Positions 1-6,854 of a stretch of 8,397 bases of DNA are shown one piece after another. The number at the start of each line of letters is the position of its first letter. The stretch's first letter is position 1. Location: assembly GCA_023396665.1 (NCBI GenBank), contig JAEWVL010000282.1, forward strand, positions 1 through 8,397, given 5' to 3'. The notes below the pieces were generated by a model that had not been told where the DNA came from, did not search any database, and saw nothing but the letters and a program-made list of their open reading frames with translations. This DNA comes from Spirochaetota bacterium. Its GTDB lineage: Bacteria > Spirochaetota > UBA4802 > JAFGJZ01. The position numbers were made by a program, and so were the translations under genes.

Positions 1-1
1 G

Positions 2-2077
2 GTGCTCGTTCGCAGAAGCGCCGAATATGAGCGTCTGTTCGTACAGAGGGTTTTCAGCAAAATTCGCGAGCATATCATCGACGGCAAACGCATTCATCGC
101 CGCTATAACTACGACAACGCGCCCGATCTTTGCGCGAAGCTCGACATGTCCGAATTCATGATCGGCTACGCGAAAGAGTTCATAGACGAGGGGGTAGAGA
201 TTCGCCTCGCCAAAGAGCCGGTAAGGGCGGGGGGAAAGGGGTCTGTCAAAATAAGGATTTCTTCGGGAATACGCTGGTTCTCGGCAACAGCGCTGTATGA
301 GGACGATCAAAGCTCGCAACGGCTCGAAATAGATCCGGAACTGCTGAAAGCGGGCATGATAAAGGTGAAGGGGCGTTATGTTCTTCTTTCGAGGAAAGAT
401 ATCGAGACGCTCGAGACTTTGCAGCGTCTGGGCATGAACGCGACGGGAGAGACATCGATACACCGCAGCGACATCGCCGCAATTCACGAGCTTTACAAGA
501 ACAGCATCACCGACGAGCGAAATCTTTTCGCCGCTCTGAGCGACATGTACGACAAGCTCAGCGGCTTTACGAAAATAGATGAAAGCGCTCTGCCGCATAA
601 TTTCAAGGGCACACTGCGCCCCTATCAACGCGACGGTTATAACTGGCTGTGTTTTCTGAAAAAATACGACCTTAACGGCATACTCGCCGACGACATGGGT
701 CTCGGGAAAACGATTCAGACACTGACGCTTCTTCAGTCGATGAAGGAAAACGGTGAGCTTGGAACATCGCTTCTGGTTGTACCGGTTACAACGATCGCAA
801 ACTGGGCCAGAGAGATAGAGCGCTTTACGCCGGATTTGCGCTATTCTATTCAGGTCGGTTCTTCAAGAGAAAAGGCCGAAAAGAAGCTGAAACAGTTTGA
901 TATTCTGATTACCAGTTATCATACCCTCTCCCGTGATGTCGCATTTCTGAAAGAATTCGAGTTCTGCTACATCATACTCGACGAATCGCAAAACATCAAA
1001 AATTCAAAAACTCTGGCATTCAAGACAGTACGTCTGCTCAAATCAAAACATCGTCTCTCCCTGACAGGCACGCCGGTCGAGAATAACAGCGCCGAACTTT
1101 GGTCGCAGATGGATTTTCTTAACCCCGGGCTGCTCGGATCGATGAACAAGTTCAAGGCCTTGTACGGCCGCCCCATCGAGTGCGACAATAACGACGAGAA
1201 GGCGCAGGCGTTGCGAAAAAAAATATATCCCTTTATGCTTCGGCGTAAAAAACAGGATGTTGCGAAGGATCTTCCGCCGAAAGAGGAGATTGTGCTTTTT
1301 GCGCAGATGGATACGCAGCAAAAACGTATTTACGAGACCCTTCGCGCGGAATCTGAAAAGGCCATACGCAAAATCATGCAAAAAGATCCCAAAACCGGGA
1401 AAAAAGGGGCTGTTATCGATCTGAGCGGGGAAAACGTATCGTTTACACAGATGAGCACCGAAGAGGACGATAAAGCGCCGAACAGTTTTTTTATTTTCGT
1501 ATTGATGCTGAAGCTTCGTCAGATCGCACTCTTTCCTCAGCTGGTTGACAGACAGCATCTTGCGATCGAAAGCTGCAAGTTCGAGCTTTTGAAAGAAAAG
1601 GTCGAAGAGATTTTATCAGAGGGACACAAGGTGCTGATCTTCTCCCAGTTTGTCAGGGTTCTTTCGATCATACGCAGCTATTTTGACCAAAAGGGCTATG
1701 AATACGCCTATCTTGACGGCAGTACAAGAAACCGGGAAAGTGTCATCGACTCTTTTCAAAAAGATGAAGCGCTTAAAATATTTCTCATCAGCCTGAAGGC
1801 CGGTGGTGTCGGCATCAATCTTACCGCCGCGGATTACGTGATTCTCTTTGATCCCTGGTGGAACCCCGCAGTTGAAAATCAGGCCGTCGACCGTGCGCAC
1901 CGTATCGGCCGCAAGAACAGGGTCATCGTCTACCGCCTTATCGCAAAAGACAGCATCGAAGAGCGAATGCTCGAGCTGCAGCGGCAAAAACGAGATCTGT
2001 TCGACAAACTGATCACCAGCGATTCCGGCTTTTTTAAATCTCTAAGCGGCGATGACCTTATAGGTCTTTTCAGCTGA
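2..2077 (+). CDS. SNF2-family DEAD/H-box helicase or translocase, C-terminal part (5' partial)
   Basis: This is an ATP-dependent double-stranded DNA translocase of the bacterial SNF2 (RapA/HepA-like) class, probably cytoplasmic and acting on DNA-protein complexes; its exact substrate is unknown. Numbering from nt 2, helicase motifs appear in order. Walker A is DDMGLGKT at residues 230-237. The Walker B variant is DESQ at 327-330. Motif III is LTGTP at 354-358, motif V is KAGGVGINL at 599-607, and motif VI is DRAHRIGR at 630-637. Residues 1-200 look like the bacterial SNF2-associated region that precedes the ATPase. Family members of this type are often about 1000 residues with an N-terminal SWIM zinc finger, so some 300 or more residues probably lie left of the window, and the GTG at nt 2 is just the frame edge. 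A hydrophilic insert of about 30 residues (around 459-490) lies before the LKLRQI segment. The gene ends 24 bases before a strong terminator. Confidence 0.93.
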   Translation: MLVRRSAEYERLFVQRVFSKIREHIIDGKRIHRRYNYDNAPDLCAKLDMSEFMIGYAKEFIDEGVEIRLAKEPVRAGGKGSVKIRISSGIRWFSATALYEDDQSSQRLEIDPELLKAGMIKVKGRYVLLSRKDIETLETLQRLGMNATGETSIHRSDIAAIHELYKNSITDERNLFAALSDMYDKLSGFTKIDESALPHNFKGTLRPYQRDGYNWLCFLKKYDLNGILADDMGLGKTIQTLTLLQSMKENGELGTSLLVVPVTTIANWAREIERFTPDLRYSIQVGSSREKAEKKLKQFDILITSYHTLSRDVAFLKEFEFCYIILDESQNIKNSKTLAFKTVRLLKSKHRLSLTGTPVENNSAELWSQMDFLNPGLLGSMNKFKALYGRPIECDNNDEKAQALRKKIYPFMLRRKKQDVAKDLPPKEEIVLFAQMDTQQKRIYETLRAESEKAIRKIMQKDPKTGKKGAVIDLSGENVSFTQMSTEEDDKAPNSFFIFVLMLKLRQIALFPQLVDRQHLAIESCKFELLKEKVEEILSEGHKVLIFSQFVRVLSIIRSYFDQKGYEYAYLDGSTRNRESVIDSFQKDEALKIFLISLKAGGVGINLTAADYVILFDPWWNPAVENQAVDRAHRIGRKNRVIVYRLIAKDSIEERMLELQRQKRDLFDKLITSDSGFFKSLSGDDLIGLFS

Positions 2078-2101
2078 ATTGGAATTGTCACACTCAAGAC
2101 A

Positions 2102-2135
2102 AAAACCGGCGTTTCCGACGCCGGTTTTCTTTTTT
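2102..2135. terminator. Bidirectional Rho-independent terminator between convergent genes
   Basis: A perfect 11-bp inverted repeat (arms 2102-2112 and 2118-2128, GC-rich core CCGGCG/CGCCGG) encloses a 5-base loop. On the plus strand it is followed by C and six T (2129-2135), giving a classic intrinsic terminator for the SNF2 gene. On the minus strand the A-rich 5' arm plus base 2101 supplies five T, so it can also end the receiver transcript, whose stop codon is at 2155-2157. Confidence 0.9.
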
Positions 2136-2154
2136 AGCGGGAGAAGCATGCAGA

Positions 2155-2517
2155 TTAATGCGCACGGGACGCAAGAATCTCGGTGATTTTGTTTTTAAGT
2201 TCGTCAATATTCGTAGACTTGGTAACATAGGCATCGGCTGTCCAGGTCATAAAATTGCTCTTGTAGTTCGAATAGGCCGTATGAATGATGATGGGAATCT
2301 TTTTGTCACGCGAAAGAATCTTTCCGAGCGCTTCAATTCCGTCCATTTCAGGCATGCGTATATCGAGTATGACAAGGTCATATTTCGTTGTTTTAACCTT
2401 CTCAACAGCCTCCTTGCCGTTACCCGCCTGATCCACCTCGTAGCCCTCTTCTTCAAGTTCTGTCGCGTAGAGTTCACGCTGATGCTGCTCATCCTCAACA
2501 AGAAGTAATTTTTGCAT
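2155..2517 (-). CDS. CheY-like single-domain response regulator
   Basis: This is a 120-residue stand-alone receiver domain that should accept a phosphoryl group from a histidine kinase, most likely the one encoded just upstream. It shows the complete receiver signature. The acidic pocket is E8-D9 in LLLVEDE. The phospho-acceptor is D52 in VILDIRMPEMDG. The switch Thr is T80, followed by A81-Y82, and the conserved Lys is K100 in YVTKS. There is no output domain, so the phosphorylated protein must act by binding a partner, as CheY and Spo0F do, or be an intermediate in a relay. The start ATG (2515-2517) has a perfect GGAGG (2523-2527) five bases upstream. The gene lies 98 bases downstream of the kinase on the same strand, consistent with one operon, though its own strong ribosome binding site allows independent translation. 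The ORF on the opposite strand here is a shadow. Confidence 0.93.
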   Translation of the reverse strand: MQKLLLVEDEQHQRELYATELEEEGYEVDQAGNGKEAVEKVKTTKYDLVILDIRMPEMDGIEALGKILSRDKKIPIIIHTAYSNYKSNFMTWTADAYVTKSTNIDELKNKITEILASRAH

Positions 2518-2522
2518 TTTAT

Positions 2523-2527
2523 CCTCC
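2523..2527 (-). promoter_or_regulatory. Strong ribosome binding site of the response regulator gene
   Basis: On the minus strand the sequence reads GGAGG, then five bases (ATAAA), then ATG. This fixes the receiver start at 2517. It is stronger than the site in front of the upstream kinase, which may allow more receiver than kinase to be made from a shared transcript (inference). Confidence 0.75.
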
Positions 2528-2615
2528 GAAAGATTTGTTGTTTACTCGCATGGCAGCGCTACCCCGCCACAAGCCCAGGCGCATTCGCGAAAACAATCGA
2601 AACACGCCGATATTG

Positions 2616-4664
2616 TCAGTTCGGTGCAGGAAGTTCTATTTTGAATTCAGCTCCCTGACGATCCTGTCTGTTTTGAACGTAGATCTCACCGTTATGATCG
2701 TTTATTATTTTTTTGCAAACAGCCAGTCCAAGGCCTACACCGGTAACCTTTGTCGTGAAAAATGGATCGAAGATCTTGCCAATGCTTTCTGAATCGATTC
2801 CCGTTCCGGTATCGGCAACACGTATTACTAATTTATCATTTTCCCGGGAAGTTTCAATCATAATTTCTCCGCCGGCGGGTGTAACATCCATCGCATTCTG
2901 CACTAGATTAAGCACTACCTGCTTCAGCTGATTGAAATCGGATTTCACCAGGGGTAATTTCTTGCTGAGATTGAGCGTTACGCTGATCTTTTTTTCCTGA
3001 AACAGATTTTTCAGAAGCTCCCAGGTGTCAGTGACAACATCGTTGAGGCTGTTGTACTCCTTTATCAGCTGTGAAGGCCGGCTGAAATCCATCACATTTG
3101 AGAGTATTTTCTCAAGGCGCTCGGACTCTTTCAAAATAACATTCGCACACTTTTCGACCGACTCGGTAGTCTTCAGCGGTTTTTTCAACAGTTGAAGGAT
3201 ACGCCGGGCGTATCCCCCCACCGTAACGAGAGGATTTCTGATCTCGTGGGCGATATGCGCAGCAATACGACCGACAGCGGCCATTTTTTCTGACTCGACG
3301 ATCGCATCCTGACGGGATTGAATCTTTTCCATCTGACGCTTGACCGTATCGAGTGAATTAAAACTGTCAAGAGCGAGCGCCGCCTGAACAGCAAAGATTG
3401 AGAGCAGCTCTAGATGATCGTTATAGATGGGTGCGTTGTTATACTTGTTATCGGCGATTATCAGCCCGATCGATTTGTTTCCCGAAGAAAGCGGGACGAT
3501 GACGAACTCGGCAACATCCATGAATTTGCGTATCTCCTCGTTCACACGCGGATCATTGAACGAGTCATAGATGTGAATGCTTTTACGCTCATGAAAGGCT
3601 CTCGTAAAAATGGAATCCTCATCGACAGTAATCGATTTTTCCGTAACCTGACGGTAAAAATTAATGCCCTTGCTGAGATTAATAAAGGGAGCCTCGATCG
3701 ACTGCAAAAGAGTGCGATCGTCGTTCTGAACGGCTCCCCATATCTGTATCGCTTCTTCGAAGGAATCTGGACCGACGGCAATTTTTCCGTACAGCTTGCG
3801 GGTCTCTGCGTTATGCAGAAAGAGCATGGCTCTGTTAAAACCGAGTCCCGACCCCGAAGTGACCGACGTGAGAATGCCGTACAGAATCCGATCTACCTCG
3901 CTGTCCTTCTGAATGGATTCGGAAATCTGACTGATGAGCGATATCTGATAGTCCTTTCGGCACTTTGAGGTAATGTCGTCGACAACAAGAATGAGCTGAT
4001 ATTCTCCCTGTACGGTAATGCGCGAGATTTTAATATCAGCGATGATCGATATCTTTTTACGCGACAAGAGGCGCACCTGCCGAAGTATGATCGATTCGCC
4101 ATGCACGCGCACATTTTCAATGGCATCGATCAGCCTGCCGGCGGTAATGTAGAACGCATCGCTGAAGCGCATCTGCATCAGTTCGTTATTTGTAAAATTA
4201 AAGGCGCTGTTAAAACTTTTATTGGAGAATATTATTTCGTTTTTGCTGTTGAGCACAAGAAAGTATGAATTCGCCGTCAGAACTATGTTGTAATACAGTT
4301 CGCGAAACTTTTCCAGTTCGTCATTTTGCGTTCCGACAAGATTTTCGAAATAGCGTCCTGTCTCAACGATACGATCAATAACGTCGGAGAGAAGCGTGTG
4401 CGATGATCGTTCTTTTCCCGAGATGACATATTTACCCTTTGTGAATGAATTGAGTAACTTGTTTATGAAACCTTTTGCCTGCACTATCTGGGAAAAGTAA
4501 TAATAAACATGAATAATGAAGCGCAAAAACAAATATAACGAATACACCAGCAGAATCTGTATAGCATGCTCATAGCGCAGAAAACCCGATGAGAATATCA
4601 CCAGGGCAAGAGCGACATCGGGCAGATAAAACAACAGGTTTATCAGCAGATTTTTACCTTTCAT
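2616..4664 (-). CDS. Membrane-anchored sensor histidine kinase, PAS-GAF-HisKA-HATPase
   Basis: This is a 682-residue sensor kinase. Two hydrophobic segments at about residues 6-27 and 34-57 with almost no loop between them suggest a hairpin anchor rather than a periplasmic sensor domain, so sensing is probably cytoplasmic or intramembrane. A coiled linker follows, then a PAS-like domain (about 121-232). Next is a GAF domain (about 250-435) with the GLGFNRA motif at 274-280 and AVGP...EEAIQIW at 296-309, a GAF variant seen in many deltaproteobacterial and spirochaete-type kinases (from memory). The catalytic core is complete: phospho-acceptor H473 in HEIRNP, N box N590 in NLVQNAMD, G1 box DTGTGID at 618-624, F box FDPFFTTK at 632-639, and G2 box GVGLGLA at 642-648. 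It lacks a receiver domain, so D52 of the downstream regulator is its likely target. The ATG start (4662-4664) is supported by the N-terminal anchor and by an in-frame stop at 4695-4697; its G-rich ribosome binding site (complement of 4671-4679) is weak. Confidence 0.93.
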   Translation of the reverse strand: MKGKNLLINLLFYLPDVALALVIFSSGFLRYEHAIQILLVYSLYLFLRFIIHVYYYFSQIVQAKGFINKLLNSFTKGKYVISGKERSSHTLLSDVIDRIVETGRYFENLVGTQNDELEKFRELYYNIVLTANSYFLVLNSKNEIIFSNKSFNSAFNFTNNELMQMRFSDAFYITAGRLIDAIENVRVHGESIILRQVRLLSRKKISIIADIKISRITVQGEYQLILVVDDITSKCRKDYQISLISQISESIQKDSEVDRILYGILTSVTSGSGLGFNRAMLFLHNAETRKLYGKIAVGPDSFEEAIQIWGAVQNDDRTLLQSIEAPFINLSKGINFYRQVTEKSITVDEDSIFTRAFHERKSIHIYDSFNDPRVNEEIRKFMDVAEFVIVPLSSGNKSIGLIIADNKYNNAPIYNDHLELLSIFAVQAALALDSFNSLDTVKRQMEKIQSRQDAIVESEKMAAVGRIAAHIAHEIRNPLVTVGGYARRILQLLKKPLKTTESVEKCANVILKESERLEKILSNVMDFSRPSQLIKEYNSLNDVVTDTWELLKNLFQEKKISVTLNLSKKLPLVKSDFNQLKQVVLNLVQNAMDVTPAGGEIMIETSRENDKLVIRVADTGTGIDSESIGKIFDPFFTTKVTGVGLGLAVCKKIINDHNGEIYVQNRQDRQGAEFKIELPAPN

Positions 4665-4708
4665 GTACGCCCGCCACCCGTTTTCCGTTTGATTTCACAT
4701 TATTTTAT

Positions 4709-4736
4709 CTTATATCCCAAGATATGTATTTTACAA
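4709..4736 (-). promoter_or_regulatory. Candidate sigma-70-type promoter for the kinase-receiver operon
   Basis: On the minus strand, TTGTAA (complement of 4731-4736, 4/6 to TTGACA) lies 16 bases from TATAAG (complement of 4709-4714, 5/6 to TATAAT). This leaves a leader of roughly 40 bases before the kinase ATG. The spacer contains a 5-bp inverted repeat, ATATC-CCAA-GATAT (4712-4725), which may be chance or a small operator. AT-rich sequence makes such matches common, so this is tentative. Confidence 0.35.
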
Positions 4737-4928
4737 GGAAATTTCACGCCATTATGCGTAAAAAAGGTTCGTTATCAATACACTGCAAATTCCAGGATCG
4801 ATCGAAAACTGTTTTTTTATTTGACGCTATTTCTCTGCAGACCCACTGTATTTCTGTATTGGTGCAATAGCAATAACGCGGTGCTGTTCTTCGCTTAATC
4901 GCAGCTTGTACAGCTGTATGACGAACGG

Positions 4929-4944
4929 TTATCCGCCCGGATAA
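4929..4944 (+). promoter_or_regulatory. Perfect inverted repeat touching the purA ribosome binding site
   Basis: TTATCCG (4929-4935) and CGGATAA (4938-4944) are perfect complements around a CC centre. As RNA this folds into a 6-bp stem with a GCCC loop (or 7 bp in DNA). Its 3' arm overlaps the start of the A-rich/G-rich ribosome binding site (AAAGGGGA, 4943-4950), which is five bases from the purA ATG. It could be a protein operator or a translation-modulating hairpin; nothing in the sequence tells which. Confidence 0.5.
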
Positions 4945-4955
4945 AGGGGACTAAA

Positions 4956-6236
4956 ATGAATGTTACTGTGGTGATCGGGGCGCAGTGGGGAGACGAAGGC
5001 AAGGCCAAGATGATCGACTATTTCTCCAGGGAGGCGGATATCGTTGTTCGCTACCAGGGGGGTGCCAATGCCGGACATACCGTCGTGACTGACGGAAAGA
5101 AATACGTGTTTCACCTGATTCCCTCGGGAATACTTCACGAGGGCAAGATTTGCGTGCTCGGCAACGGTGTTGTTCTTGATCCCCTCAAATTTATCGATGA
5201 GATGGACGCCCTGATAACGCAGGGAATAGATATCAACTACCGGATACTGGTTTCCGATGCGGCACATTTGATTTTGCCATACCACAAAGCGCTCGATTCG
5301 GCACTTGAGGAGCTTCGCTCCGATAAAATCGGCACAACCGGCAGGGGCATCGGCCCCTGCTACGCCGACAAATGCCAGCGCACCGGCATACGCGTCGGTG
5401 ATATCTTTCTCGACGAAAAGGATCTTGAGACAAAGGTTCGCCAGACACTCGAAGTCAAGAACCTGCAGCTGGTCAAGATGCACAAGAAAGATCCTTTCTC
5501 AATCGATGAGATCATGGATATCCTTCTCACTTTCAAAAAACGCGCGAACAAGATGATCATAAACACCGGCTATTTTCTCAACGAAGAGGCCGAAAAGGGA
5601 AAAACGATAATACTCGAAGGAGCGCAGGGCTTCGGTCTCGATATAGACCATGGAACCTATCCCTTCGTTACTTCTTCGAATCCCACAATCGGCGGAGCAT
5701 TGCTTGGTTCGGGTCTGAACCCGAAAAACATCAGCCATATCGTCGGCATCAGCAAAGCCTATCTTACCCGTGTCGGCGAAGGGCCATTTCCCACCGAAGA
5801 TCTGGGTGATGAGGGAAATATTCTGCGCGAAAAAGGCGGTGAATACGGTGCAACAACCGGACGCCCGCGCCGTTGCGGATGGTTCGATGTTGAGCTGTTG
5901 AAGCAGGCGATACGGGTATGCGGCTTTACGGAAATTTCGCTGACAAAACTCGACGTTCTCTCCGGTTTTGACAAAATCAAGGTTGCCACATCTTACAATT
6001 TCAACGGAAAGAAGATCGACATGTTTCCATCATACCTTCTTGACCGGATTACACCGGAATACGAGGAGATCGAAGGATGGAAAGAGGACATATCGGGCTG
6101 CAAGGACTACGAAGAGCTTCCGCAAAAGGCAAAAGACTATATTGATTATCTTGAAAAACTGATCAAGACTCCTATTACGATAATTTCGGTCGGCCCCGAC
6201 AGGGAGAACACGATCAAACGGACACCAAAAATTTAG
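4956..6236 (+). CDS. purA: Adenylosuccinate synthetase
   Basis: This cytoplasmic enzyme makes adenylosuccinate from IMP, aspartate and GTP, the first committed step from IMP to AMP. The 426-residue length is normal for the family (about 425-435). Its N terminus lines up with the E. coli numbering. The P-loop region is WGDEGKAK (11-18) with catalytic D13, and AGHTVV carries catalytic H41. IMP-site residues lie around TTGRGIGPCYADK (127-139). Further signatures are LEGAQG (220-225), RVGEGPFPTE (272-281), the loop GATTGRPRRCGW (298-309), TKLDVL (330-335) and SVGPDRENTI (411-420). The one oddity is Ala17, where most homologues have Gly (GDEGKGK); I recall Ala in Leptospira-type enzymes, which hints at a spirochaete. 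Start: ATG 4956 with AAAGGGGA five bases upstream. purA stands alone on its strand. An inverted repeat abuts its ribosome binding site, and a weak hairpin follows the stop. Confidence 0.98.
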   Translation: MNVTVVIGAQWGDEGKAKMIDYFSREADIVVRYQGGANAGHTVVTDGKKYVFHLIPSGILHEGKICVLGNGVVLDPLKFIDEMDALITQGIDINYRILVSDAAHLILPYHKALDSALEELRSDKIGTTGRGIGPCYADKCQRTGIRVGDIFLDEKDLETKVRQTLEVKNLQLVKMHKKDPFSIDEIMDILLTFKKRANKMIINTGYFLNEEAEKGKTIILEGAQGFGLDIDHGTYPFVTSSNPTIGGALLGSGLNPKNISHIVGISKAYLTRVGEGPFPTEDLGDEGNILREKGGEYGATTGRPRRCGWFDVELLKQAIRVCGFTEISLTKLDVLSGFDKIKVATSYNFNGKKIDMFPSYLLDRITPEYEEIEGWKEDISGCKDYEELPQKAKDYIDYLEKLIKTPITIISVGPDRENTIKRTPKI

Positions 6237-6256
6237 TGCATACAGGGGGATCAGTC

Positions 6257-6290
6257 GGAATTGATCGATTGATTCCCTTCTCTTTCGTTT
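6257..6290 (+). terminator. Weak candidate terminator after purA
   Basis: In RNA, bases 6257-6276 can pair GGAAUUGA with UGAUUCC-side bases over 8 pairs including two G-U wobbles, closing a UCGA loop. A pyrimidine-rich tail (CTTCTCTTTCGTTT) follows. The stem is weak and the tail impure, so this is a low-efficiency or chance structure. It lies 20 bases past the purA stop and before the end of the opposing gene, where a terminator would be expected. Confidence 0.35.
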
Positions 6291-6303
6291 GTATCTTCGT
6301 CTT

Positions 6304-6771
6304 TCATCTGTTTTTCTGTTTTTTGCGTTTTCTCCTTCTTTTCTGATTACAAATCCAAGTTATATTCCATTTAATATATTCATTTTCTTTTTTACGCTCA
6401 ACAGTATATGGTGGAAATGGATAGGTATCCAAATCAATAAACTCTTCGCTGAAATTTTCTTCTATCGTACTGGCAAACTTGCCTATTGCCTCAGTTGCAA
6501 TTGAAGAAACAGATCGTTTTAAAAACTTACGGGAATCAATAAACGACTCGTATTCGAAAGAAGAAAAAAAAACATGAACGCGCCTGAACCTGATGCCATC
6601 AGAAGCCTGATACTTCACAGCACTATTCGTAAAACGCACACCGCGTCTGTTAGCCAAAAACCATTTCATAAGACAAAGCCGCAATAGTACCGACCTTTTG
6701 AGTCCTGTTTTTTCAGAAATATCCTTCAGATAATCGATAGTTTTGGGGTGAAGCGTAACAGTAGTTCTCAT
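6304..6771 (-). CDS. Tandem ribbon-helix-helix (CopG/Arc-like) putative DNA-binding protein
   Basis: I do not recognise this 155-residue protein as a named gene. Residues 3-40 read as a ribbon-helix-helix unit: strand TTVTL (3-7), helix A from P9 to about G23, a turn, and helix B from R26 to about A40. Residues 63-100 repeat the pattern in register at an offset of exactly 60: strand RVHV (64-67), helix A from S71 to K85, helix B from R86 to A100. LKRSV is identical in both copies (24-28 and 84-88), with Y14/Y74, I18/I78 and V5/V65 also shared. A single chain could therefore form the two-unit fold that usually needs a dimer, as in F-plasmid TraY. The tail (143-155) is almost all Lys/Arg and could contact nucleic acid non-specifically. 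Start ATG 6769-6771 has GGAGG (complement of 6778-6782) six bases upstream. Base composition is clearly AT-richer than purA or bpt. No toxin partner is visible, so an antitoxin role is not supported. The likely role is transcriptional repressor, perhaps of itself and apt (inference). Confidence 0.75.
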   Translation of the reverse strand: MRTTVTLHPKTIDYLKDISEKTGLKRSVLLRLCLMKWFLANRRGVRFTNSAVKYQASDGIRFRRVHVFFSSFEYESFIDSRKFLKRSVSSIATEAIGKFASTIEENFSEEFIDLDTYPFPPYTVERKKENEYIKWNITWICNQKRRRKRKKQKNR

Positions 6772-6777
6772 AAACTG

Positions 6778-6782
6778 CCTCC
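6778..6782 (-). promoter_or_regulatory. Ribosome binding site of the ribbon-helix-helix gene
   Basis: On the minus strand GGAGG sits six bases before ATG 6771. This supports the gene as real and fixes its start in spite of the atypical composition. Confidence 0.7.
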
Positions 6783-6801
6783 GCCTATATAACGTTTTGG
6801 C

Positions 6802-6831
6802 TTGGACATTTGTGAAAAAAAAATCAATAAT
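6802..6831 (+). promoter_or_regulatory. apt: Candidate promoter for apt-bpt
   Basis: TTGGAC (6802-6807, only 3/6 to consensus) is 18 bases from AATAAT (6826-6831, 5/6 to TATAAT). An A9 run (6815-6823) lies in the spacer. Transcription would start near 6838, at the edge of the palindrome 6839-6854, leaving a leader of about 70 bases before apt. The -35 match is weak, so the call rests mostly on the -10 and on position. Confidence 0.35.
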
Positions 6832-6838
6832 TTCAAAA

Positions 6839-6854
6839 GCGCTTTACAAAGCGC
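6839..6854. promoter_or_regulatory. Perfect palindrome in the divergent RHH-apt region, candidate operator
   Basis: GCGCTTTACAAAGCGC: the arms GCGCTTT and AAAGCGC are complementary around AC, a 16-base symmetric site (as RNA a 6-bp stem with a TACA loop). It lies between the divergent regulator gene and apt, at the expected apt transcription start, the usual place for a repressor operator. On the minus strand it is followed by TTTTGAAATTATTG and T9, so a minus-strand terminator is an alternative, but no minus-strand gene lies upstream for it to end. Confidence 0.45.

Larger units (their letters stand above)
4665..4955. other. Divergent intergenic regulatory region between the kinase and purA
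   Basis: These 291 bases hold no convincing gene. Seen inside are the candidate kinase promoter (4709-4736, minus) and a T7 run (4812-4818). A TTGACG (4821-4826) could be a -35 for purA, but the nearest -10-like element (TGTATT at 4847) is 20 bases away, which is too far for a good match. Other elements are a 13-base inverted repeat TATTG-GTG-CAATA (4857-4869), a tandem GCAATA repeat just after it, and the inverted repeat at 4929-4944. If purA transcription starts near 4850-4860, the messenger has a leader of about 100 bases. I do not recognise a known riboswitch. Confidence 0.5.

Noticed and set aside
1043..1558. 171-residue minus-strand ORF inside the SNF2 gene
   Set aside because: Antisense shadow of a clear helicase gene, with no family-like motif.
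2158..2508. 116-residue plus-strand ORF opposite the response regulator
   Set aside because: The minus strand has every receiver-domain signature and a strong ribosome binding site; the plus-strand frame is a shadow.
3414..3968. 184-residue plus-strand ORF opposite the histidine kinase GAF region
   Set aside because: Overlaps recognisable GAF motifs on the other strand; no ribosome binding site or domain is visible.
4589..4898. Two small overlapping plus-strand ORFs in the kinase-purA divergent region
   Set aside because: They overlap the kinase start or the regulatory region, lack good ribosome binding sites, and have low-complexity, non-homologous-looking products.
4740..4950. Purine or other riboswitch in the purA leader
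   Set aside because: Several short inverted repeats are present, but I cannot build the three-way junction or conserved core of any known purine-sensing riboswitch.
4929..5483. 184-residue minus-strand ORF opposite the start of purA
   Set aside because: purA is unambiguous here, and the antisense frame lacks recognisable domains.
6304..6771. Antitoxin of a toxin-antitoxin pair
   Set aside because: The protein is ribbon-helix-helix-like, but no small toxin gene is adjacent on the same strand and the length (155) is long for such an antitoxin.
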